Below, piece after piece: positions 57,401-64,000 of a DNA stretch of 64,000 bases. A program made the position numbers and the translations under genes. The notes below the pieces were generated by a model. That model was given only the letters and a program-made list of their open reading frames with translations, was not told the DNA's origin and made no database searches. The stretch lies in NCBI RefSeq assembly GCF_032854445.1, contig NC_088301.1:5185044-5249043 (forward strand), read 5' to 3'. The DNA is from Liolophura sinensis (lineage: Eukaryota; Mollusca; Polyplacophora; Chitonida; Chitonidae). Numbering within the stretch: position 1 is the first letter of the stretch; each line of letters starts with the position of its first letter.

Positions 57401-60314
57401 CACTGTGGCCGTCTCCCTTTCAACCGTTAGATGCCTCCCCCTACTGATCGAAAGTCGAGCGTATAGTCTGGCAAAATTATCAAAGTGATATCAGAAATCG
57501 AATGGGATGACTTGCGTGTGTCATGAATCAGATCTTTCAATTTTTCCTCATAATTATTTTGATATGTATCATTATATTCAGGGACTGTTAATCTATGCTG
57601 ATCATTTCGACTAATATTTTACGTCGCCGACATTGATGGATGCTACAAGAAGAGGGTACACGGAAAATCTCCACTTGTAAAGGACCGACCCCTTTACATA
57701 AAGCAGCCTCAAAGACTAGGGTACAGAATGAAGGATAAAGGCTTAACGCCACGTCGACAATATCGTAAACGTGTGGCCAGTCAGGATATAGAGCAACTGG
57801 TCACCTATGCTTTCTTAGCAGAAACACTTACAGGATAACATTTCTCCCCTGGGGGACCAGGTGGTCCATATGGTCCCTGAATCCCGTCCCGCCCGTCTCG
57901 TCCATCTCGGCCCGGAAGTCCATAAACATTCGGGCAGCATCCTGAAGCCAACAACAAAACCCCAAAATGGGGGTGTGTCCTTGGACAACAATTTAGTCAG
58001 AAGCATTTTCTTTTCACAGAAATGAGAAAACCTAACTGAATGAATGATAGCTGCTGCTGAAGTAAATGTATCCAATATTAATTTGGAAGCACGCAGTTCA
58101 CAACATTCAGTACCGAGTGTGTCCACCGTTAAAATCACGAAGAGTATGAACTATGGCTATCGATCATCTTGTTTTCATTCCTCCTGAATTATTGCCCCAA
58201 AATGTGAAAGTCTGGTAAAATTAAAACCACATTGAATACTTACCCTTAACGCATGAGTCAACTCGTGATTTAATACTAAGAGAAACATTATAAAATTGCT
58301 TCGTGCGTTTACGATTTTGTCGAGTAAACTAGCCGTACAAAATCTCCACTTTGAAGGGCAACAGGACATCAAAATTTATGGATTTGGGTTTACTAATGGG
58401 GCAGCTGTATTTAAAATTCATGTACCTCGTTGCAGGGAGTCATTATGTTTACAATACAAAGCTAAACTATACTCAAGAGATTATATAACTATATTATTAC
58501 TTGTGTTTATATGCTGTACATGTATATAATGCTGACATTTGACCCTAGGCTTTAATATTTCTGTTTTTTTTTTTGTCCTTTTTTTCTAGCAGTAGCTAGT
58601 AGAAACTTTCCTATAGCTCATTTGGCAAAATGATTGATTTCTGACCAGGAGACCTGTGAATCCATCTATTATGACATCTTGGTTACCGTCTCTTCTTGAT
58701 TGTCATCAAAGCGATTTTGCTAATGAAACCAATCAGGGTTATATATGCAAGGAAATGCGACAGGACAAGGCCATCGCGCACCTGTCGTTAGCGTAATCTT
58801 CGCTCCCCTTTAAGTTGTTTTCCTAAAATACAAAAGACGTGATACTGTCATCAACTCGTGTCATCTGCTTCCTGTACCTGCTTTGTTGTGAGAGGCCGGG
58901 CTAGGATCTCCAGTAGCCGGAAACTGAAAAATAAAACAATTTTTTTTCTAGTTTCTTCTTTTGCTTTTGCGGGGCAACCCTTTAAACGTTAGCTTTTAGG
59001 AACTGCGCCAGTTAAATTAGAGTGGGTAATGAAGAGAAATAATTTGTTGACGTTGACTTCAATATGGGCGAAATACAAAGTCACGCTTTTTTGACCTGTA
59101 GGTTGAATGCTCCATTAACAGAAGACCGCTGTTTAACTAAATGTACTGTACTTGGAATTACTAACAGAGAGTAAAACACATTTAAAAGAAAAGATAAACA
59201 AATATGAACAGAACATAGCTCATTAAACGCCTGAGACAAACCTGCATCGCCCCATTGACAACCACGGTGTTATGTATGACTATTTAACGTCTTCATGTAC
59301 TGTTAGTCTGCGGACCTTTGTGTTATATGTTATAAGCATAACAGGCCCTGTTATATATGTACAGTGCGGACCTGGCCGAAAGCACCTTGTTCAAGGCTCT
59401 GTTTATTTAACTGGCTGTTCATTGGCTGTTAAACTCTGTGTTTAAAAATAGTTGAATCCACCTGGCACGTATATAAGCCGTGTTTTCTGTGCAGAGGGGA
59501 GGTATTTTTTGCTGCATCCACTGGGAGCCAGGAGAGTGTGCGACGCTCTCGTATCGAGTCCATTATTTTGATATGAGCTGGTGATGCCAGTTTCATTTGG
59601 GAGGACAGTTTTTTATGCCGGCACCGTTTATGTACCACAGTAGTACTGATGTCTGGTTTATGTGAATTTCTGCGGAAGTCACGTTTATTGGTGTTCGGAT
59701 CTTGATTATGATTATACAGTGTGGACTGTGTAATTTGTTTAACACGCTGACCTCACCTGACCGACAAGGTCGTCAAGGACTCTAAACTGAAGTTTTCAGT
59801 TTTGCAAAGGACGTTCGTTCTGCCACAAGGTGACATTACTCCACGTCTCTGAACGGCTCGTTTGTGAGTTTCTGCGGGAAACTGTTCTAAAGTGGATTAT
59901 ACCTCCATGCCTGTATTTACCCTGTGTTGTGCTCTGCGGGTGTGACGTCATTCAAAGGCTTGACTGTTCCAGTTCTGTGTAACCTGTGTACTGTGTTCGT
60001 GTTCGCTAACCTGGCGAAGTACCTGTCTAGGACAATTTGTGACTTGTGTGAATTGTGTGTTTATCCCATGGTCTTTACGTTGGATTTCCTGGAATACATT
60101 CCTTGGGATGCAAAGGTGAACTGGAAACTTGTAAAGACCGGTAATACTGATGTGTATGTTGTTGTTGTTGTTGAACTGTCTGTAAAACTGTACGTCTCAT
60201 TTTATATATAAAGCATTGTTTACATTGTAATATTGAGTCACTGAGTCTGTTTTCTGTTGCCGTTTTCAATACCGTAACAACGGCCAGAAATAGTAAACCG
60301 AGGATTAAGTGCAT
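53984..60314 (-). CDS. short-chain collagen C4-like gene, six exons
   Basis: Secreted extracellular matrix-type protein. My exon chain (minus strand) is 60314-60273, 58923-58878, 57941-57832, 57261-57078, 56110-56045, 54477-53984. All junctions have GT-AG ends and compatible phases (0,1,0,1,1), and the total is 942 nt, giving 313 residues. Layout: hydrophobic signal peptide [14 protein letters not shown] and a short linker; CCPN cap; nine Gly-X-Y triplets (37-63); a probably helical spacer ([16 protein letters not shown]...) followed by a Pro/Ser-rich stretch; then the C4 domain starting [13 protein letters not shown]. One short collagen block and a C4 domain fit the family. Exons 3-6 are firm; exon 2 is supported by phase and sites; exon 1 rests on a CACCATG context, the signal peptide and phase, with a modest donor (ACG|GTATTG). 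A degraded second copy lies upstream. Confidence 0.8.
54478..56044 (-). other. intron 5 of the collagen C4-like gene
   Basis: AT-rich intron with a ~54-bp tandem array (55235-55478). A B-box-like GGGTTCGAACCCC (minus strand, near 55140) without the rest of a tRNA is probably a SINE-head remnant. Confidence 0.7.
55235..55478. repeat. ~54-bp tandem array
   Basis: About 4.5 units built on AAGCTGGTATAAGCAAAATG and ATGATATCAAGAGGTGATAC. Confidence 0.9.
56045..56110 (-). CDS. collagen C4-like gene, exon 5 (WGR motif)
   Basis: 66-nt symmetric exon (phase 1 to 1) encoding [21 protein letters not shown], the start of the C4 domain; YTRWGR.TCP is the conserved opening of this domain. Acceptor CATATTTCCAG, donor CAAG|GTACAA. 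A SINE-A tail begins only about 24 bp upstream of the acceptor. Skipping this exon would keep the frame but remove the WGR motif. Confidence 0.88.
56135..56356 (-). mobile_element. SINE-A next to a splice acceptor
   Basis: T-rich tail, then TTTTTACGCCATATCC, GGCGGCCAACACTGTGGTGG, CGACCATCCACAGGTTGCTG and GGAAGCCAGCATGAGCTGGA. The head is cut after the CACCAGAG position. It is in the same sense as the collagen gene, its A-rich tail pointing at exon 5. Confidence 0.9.
57078..57261 (-). CDS. collagen C4-like gene, exon 4 (helical spacer)
   Basis: Encodes [20 protein letters not shown] through GDSAETST. The first half is likely amphipathic helix, possibly a trimerisation aid; the second is Pro/Ser/Gly-rich. 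Acceptor ACTTTCATCCAG, donor ACAG|GTGAGT. A second donor, GAAG|GTGAGT, lies 42 bp downstream in the same phase with no stop between, so a 14-residue longer isoform is possible. Confidence 0.85.
57738..57783. mobile_element. possible SINE-G fragment
   Basis: TTAACGCCACGTCGACAATA resembles the piece at 5152-5208. Short and uncertain. Confidence 0.3.
57832..57941 (-). CDS. collagen C4-like gene, exon 3 (Gly-X-Y repeats)
   Basis: Encodes CCPNVY, then [27 protein letters not shown] and CYP. Nine uninterrupted collagen triplets flanked by cysteines, as expected for a very short triple helix locked by disulphides. Acceptor TTGTTGGCTTCAG, donor CCT|GTAAGT; enters in phase 1 and leaves in phase 0. 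Confidence 0.92.
58878..58923 (-). CDS. collagen C4-like gene, exon 2
   Basis: 46-nt exon encoding [16 protein letters not shown], a Pro/Ser-rich linker. Strong acceptor (TTTTATTTTTCAG), donor GCAG|GTACAG; its phase joins exactly to exon 3 (GGA split 1+2). Confidence 0.7.
59323..60240 (+). mobile_element. possible solo-LTR-like fossil in collagen intron 1
   Basis: A segment of roughly 0.9 kb with promoter-like TATATAAG (59470-59477) near its start, GTTGTTGTTGTTG late, and TATATAAAGC (60206-60215), a possible polyadenylation signal, near its end, an arrangement typical of long terminal repeats. It starts TGTTATATGTT. I could not find a convincing target-site duplication or matching second copy, so family and age are open. 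It may instead be a genuine plus-strand promoter. Confidence 0.25.
59470..59477 (+). promoter_or_regulatory. TATA-box-like element
   Basis: CACGTATATAAGCCG is a close match to an RNA polymerase II TATA box. No confirmed transcript start or gene follows it. Confidence 0.35.
60273..60314 (-). CDS. collagen C4-like gene, candidate exon 1 (signal peptide)
   Basis: ATG at 60314-60312 in a CACCATGC context, encoding [14 protein letters not shown]. Donor ACG|GTATTG is weak but leaves phase 0, as exon 2 requires. Reading on past this donor gives a longer frame (to 60075) that looks unrelated to collagen. The true donor might differ. Confidence 0.5.
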
Positions 60315-61940
60315 GGTGTTTGAGAAGAGCTAGGGATTTGGGGCTATCCAGAAGTCTTCGTAAGATGTTGTCAAGTCCCGAGTTTACATCTGCTCCAAAA
60401 GCAAAAGCGTAATCGATTCTGAGCTGGAGTGATTCTTGACAGCACGTACACTGGGTGACACCTCGCTTACACAATCACGGGTATCTGAGAGCTGAGAATA
60501 AATTTACCACCAGGATACCTGACCATGAATTTGTCAGTCGCATTTTAGGAGGATCCACTGACCCACATATATATCAAGCTGACAAAAATGGCTGCTCCAT
60601 TACTTTTATCGTAACTGAAGCCTTCAGTAGAAGGTAATCTCAGATGTATCCGAAACAAATATCAACAAATTTTTCAATTACTTGTTATGGTCAGCAGTGT
60701 ACCCTGTACCTTGGAAACGCGACAAGCGGGTTGGTGAGACTTGATGTGACCTGTACATTGTATCGCGTCTTACAGTGTATACACGCCGAAAAATCAGTGC
60801 AGTACTACGTGGAAGAAACTCTGTACATACATCGTACAAATGAAAACGGTAATAATCTTATACAGTAATCTAGTTATGTGTCGTAGTTCTCACCAGAAAA
60901 CAGGTGTTCGCCGAAAGGTCACATGTAAGTAAACTGCTATAGAGAAAACACCAAAACGAGGCTTTTTGTGTTTATGTCAAATTAGTTGACAACTGACATG
61001 TCTTTCAATTTCACAGCCAAATAGCCAAATTCGATCGCCTCAAGTTTTCCATATTGTACGTTAAGTGTTGAAGATTTCCAAAGACTGTCGTGTAATCAAC
61101 AAATTATAATTAATAATATTATATAAATAATTAAGTTATTTTTATAATCAAACACCTAGCATAAGCCCATGATTACTGTAGAACTGTGTGACTTTTGGCT
61201 TGCGTAAAAATGTGTGAAAGCATTAGAAACGCCAATTTTGATAAATCCGTCCGATCGGTGATGTGTATTGTTATCTGAACATGCTTACAAAAACAAACTC
61301 ACAGCCGTAACTACAAACAGTGTGAATATTTCCATAAAGAGTCGTTACTCCACATCTGCTTTTCGTAAACGCTTGAAAAGGTGGGTGAAGACCAAGGTGT
61401 GCTTTATAACAGCAGCCAATAGAGCTATGCAATATGCTGCTTGCGACCACCTTCCAAACATTTCCAGACAAACAACCACAAACAAGGAGGCCAGAGCAGG
61501 AATATTTGGATGTGTTCAGTGTTTCCTTATCCAACCAGAAGATTCTCCGCAGTATTGGTAGCTGACAAGTGACTAGGTATGAAGCTAAACAAATCCGTGG
61601 GCAGGGAAGTTGGGTAGATTATTCTTTATACTATAGCCTTGAACATCAGGTGACTTTGTACTGTCAGCAGAAGCATTCACATAAGGCCATTAAAAGCATA
61701 ACAAATGTTGGTTAGTTTATAATGTGAAAACACGCTGTACCAACGTTTAGTTATATTCATCAAGGTAATTAGGTTGATGTATTGTTCGAATTTGACTTTT
61801 GGTATGTTATTGTACACATGCTTCTTCGCTACAAAATTAAAATTTAATCATTTTAAGTGTACCTATGCGAACGCAAAACAAAACAAATAATACGTTCGAA
61901 AAAGACCTAGCTGCTTTATTAACAAGTCAGTTAAAAAGAA
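60315..61940. other. spacer between the two collagen C4-like copies
   Basis: Should include the promoter and 5'UTR of the intact copy (minus strand, just right of 60314), but no clear TATA was seen. Open frames at 60455-60868 and 61268-61561 have no recognised domain. Confidence 0.4.
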
Positions 61941-62123
61941 GGGGCCTCCATGACTTAGTTGGTTAACGCTCCAGTGCAGCGTAATGATCCAGGAGCTTCT
62001 CACCAATGCGGTTGCTGTGAGTTCAGATCCAGCTCATGCTGGCTTCCTCTCCGAAGCTGTCGTATAAGTAAAATATTCTTGAGCAAGGGTAAAACACCAA
62101 TCAAATAAAATAAATCAATAAAT
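61941..62123 (+). mobile_element. SINE-A, internally deleted
   Basis: GGGGCCTCCATGACTTAGTT head, B-box region, TGCTGGCTTCCTCTCCGAAG, then directly GCTGTCGTATAAGTAAAATA and the AAAT tail; the central body is missing. It lies just beyond the stop of the degraded collagen exon, in opposite orientation. Confidence 0.9.
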
Positions 62124-62132
62124 TTTAAAATA

Positions 62133-62591
62133 TTATTTCGAGCAAACGACACAGGCAATCTCATAACCGTCCACAAGGTAGTGAGCCACACGTCGCTTCT
62201 ACCACGTACAAGAGATTTCCGTCTAGGTTAGCAGCGGTGGCGGGATTAGTTTCTGGATCCTGGTCCACGCATACGTACTCAGACTTGTGGTGCGTGTGGT
62301 GTTGGGACATAAGAAACCCCAGGTACTCCACGGTCCATCCCGATGGACATTCGAGTCGGATAACTCAACCTACCCGGAGTATAGCACACAACACACTCTG
62401 TTGTGAGGATCGGCACCTTGAGTTAGACGTACGAAAAACATCATTTCCATATTCTATCTCAAACTCAGTTCCATACAGATACGATTTGGATTGATATCCA
62501 GGGTAGGTTTTGTTGAACTGGAGATCCAGTGGCAGACACAGCTGGTTAGCTCCGCTTCCGGTATGCTTGTAGAGAGAGCCAGCCATTATAC
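62133..62591 (-). pseudogene. second collagen C4-like copy, terminal exon, frame-broken
   Basis: Paralogue of exon 6 at 53984-54477 with the same phase-1 acceptor (ATCTTTAG|GTATAATG). It reads IMAGSLYKHTGSGANQLC, LCLPLDLQFNKTYPGYQSKS, YGTEFEIEYG, then in other frames [38 protein letters not shown] and GYEIACVVCSK. Compared with the intact copy there are about 10, 14 and 11 bases fewer near 62390-62410, 62360-62375 and 62170-62185, each shifting the frame. No upstream exons were found; the DNA to the right is minisatellite. Either a pseudogene or a poorly assembled gene; larger deletions make decay more likely here. Confidence 0.85.
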
Positions 62592-62754
62592 CTAAAGATA
62601 AAGCACATTTGCAATTAATTAAAAAGACAAGCTACTTCCTGCTGTATTAAGCTCACAAAGGATGGGCAGTAAACATCTGTTCATAAGGATATCCAGTGCT
62701 GTCACACATATGAACGCGTGACACCTCATCAGTTGATATTTGAGGCACTACAAG

Positions 62755-63722
62755 CAGCTCAGTAGTACCACTACTAAACTATTTCACAACAAAGCCGTTT
62801 ATGTGTAGTACTAGTGTTCCGTTACACTGCAGCAGTTCATGTGTACAACCACCAGTGTACATAACCCCACTCAATGTGTGACACAACAATTCTATTACAC
62901 TTCAGATGTATTGGTGTACTGCCACCGGTGTACCACACCACACTTAATGTGTGGTACAACAATTCTATTGCACTTCAACACTTTATGTGTACTACCAGTA
63001 GTCTATTAGATCTCAACAGTTAAAATGTTACTTGTTGCAATGTTACTTTTGGTACAACAATTCTATTGCACTTCAGCAGTTCATGTGTACAACCACCGGC
63101 GTACTTAACCACACTGACAATTTGTATTACAACAATTCTCTTACCCTTCAGCAGTTTATGCGTACTGCCACCGGTGTACATAACAGTAGTTAATGTGTGC
63201 TACAACAATTTTGTTGCCTTCAGCAGTTAATGTGTACTGCCAGTAGTCTATTACATCTCAACAGTTAAAACTGGTACTTATTGCTGCTTTGCTTGGAGCA
63301 CAGTGCGCGTCCACACTTAATGTATGGTACAGCAGTTCTATCACACTTCAGCAGTTTATGTGTACACCCACCGGTGTATTTTACTACACTTATTATGTGG
63401 TACAACAACTGAATTCCACTTCAGCACTTTATATGTGCTGCGACTGGTGTACATAATCGAACTTAATGTGTGGTACAACAATTCTATTACACTTCAGCAG
63501 TTTATGTGTACTGCCACTGGTGTACATAACCGCATTTAATGTGTGGTACAACTATTCTATTGCACTTCAGTTGTTTATGTGTACTGCCACTGGTGTACAT
63601 AACCGCACTTAATGTGTGGTACAACAATTCTATTGCACTTCAACACTTTATGTGTATTACCAGTAGTCTATTAGATCTCAACAGTTAAAATGTTACTTGT
63701 TGCTGCTTCGCTTGGCGCTCAG
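62755..63722. repeat. 73-bp minisatellite with higher-order structure
   Basis: Units CTTCAGCAGTTTATGTGTAC, TGCCACCGGTGTACATAACC, ACACTTAATGTGTGGTACAA, CAATTCTATTGCA. Every few units a variant ends CAGTAGTCTATTA(G/C)ATCTC, then AACAGTTAAAATGTTACTTG (about 62985, 63235, 63660), so the array repeats at a second, longer period. Confidence 0.92.
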
Positions 63723-63744
63723 CAAAGGTACATAGACACAGAGA

Positions 63745-63865
63745 TATATAGATGGATACACACATACATACATACATACATACATACATGCACACACACA
63801 TACATATCGTCGTCATATGACTGAAAAATTGTTGAGTACGACGTTAAACCCAAGCACTCACCCAC

Positions 63866-63898
<33 letters not shown>

Positions 63899-63944
63899 CA
63901 TACATACGTACATACGTACACACGTACAGACATACATACATATA
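63745..63944. repeat. CATA microsatellite interrupted by a SINE-C tail
   Basis: Imperfect (CATA)n/(CGTA)n on both sides of 63806-63866. Confidence 0.95.
63806..63866 (+). mobile_element. SINE-C 3'-end fragment
   Basis: CGTCGTCATATGACTGAAAA, ATTGTTGAGTACGACGTTAA and CCCAAGCACTCACCCAC match the 3' domain of SINE-C; nothing of the body remains. Confidence 0.92.
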
Positions 63945-64000
63945 CTATCAAAAAAAAAGAAACGCATAGGTGTTTTGTTTTATTTTAAAATGAAATAAAT
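63943..64000 (+). mobile_element. Tc1/mariner-like element, terminal repeat
   Basis: From a TA at 63943-63944, CTATCAAAAAAAAAGAAACG then CATAGGTG mirrors the inverted repeat of the transposon at the left end (378-402). The window stops about 55 bp in, so coding content is unknown. Confidence 0.6.

Noticed and set aside
63719-63967. 82-codon minus-strand Cys/Tyr/Met-rich frame
   Set aside because: Translation of the CATA microsatellite.

Overview
The window looks like nuclear DNA of a lophotrochozoan animal, most likely a mollusc. The reasons are compact spliced genes, AT-rich intergenic DNA crowded with minisatellites, and dozens of tRNA-headed SINE copies whose 3' ends carry a TTGAGTACGGCGTAAAACACC-type motif and an AAAT tail, a pattern I associate with molluscan genomes. 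The phylum is an inference; nothing here fixes the species. No bacterial or plasmid content is visible.

Two host gene pairs carry the coding interest. The first is a plus-strand pair of prostanoid (prostaglandin E, EP4/EP2-like) receptor genes. Copy 1 (11.85-17.23 kb) is intact as two exons joined at a phase-0 intron after TM6, giving 378 residues. Copy 2 (40.88-45.4 kb) has the same intron position but at least three single-base frame breaks, so it is either a pseudogene or affected by assembly errors. The second pair is on the minus strand near the right end: a six-exon short-chain collagen C4-like gene (60.31 down to 53.98 kb, 313 residues by my exon chain) and, about 1.8 kb upstream of it, a terminal exon of a second copy with three frame-breaking deletions (62.59-62.13 kb).

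Layout: 0-0.4 kb, 3' end of a Tc1/mariner-like transposon; 0.4-10.9 kb, SINE pieces and several short tandem arrays; 10.9-17.4 kb, receptor copy 1 with a repeat-filled intron; 17.4-40.8 kb, gene-poor DNA with SINEs, a three-copy dispersed repeat and four large minisatellites; 40.9-45.4 kb, receptor copy 2, whose intron is mostly a 79-bp tandem array; 45.7-53.9 kb, SINEs and a decayed Ty3/gypsy fossil; 54-62.6 kb, the collagen pair; 62.7-64 kb, a higher-order minisatellite, a CATA microsatellite and the end of a second Tc1-like element.

The most striking observation is in receptor copy 2. The roughly 26 units of the intronic minisatellite are homologous to the polypyrimidine tract, the 3' splice site and about the first 44 coding bases of exon 2, so the intron appears to be an amplified array of dead splice acceptors ending in the real one. 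Also notable are SINEs sitting within about 25 bp of splice sites in two genes, a duplicated in-frame splice donor in the collagen gene, and several SINE families that share a 3' domain but carry different heads.
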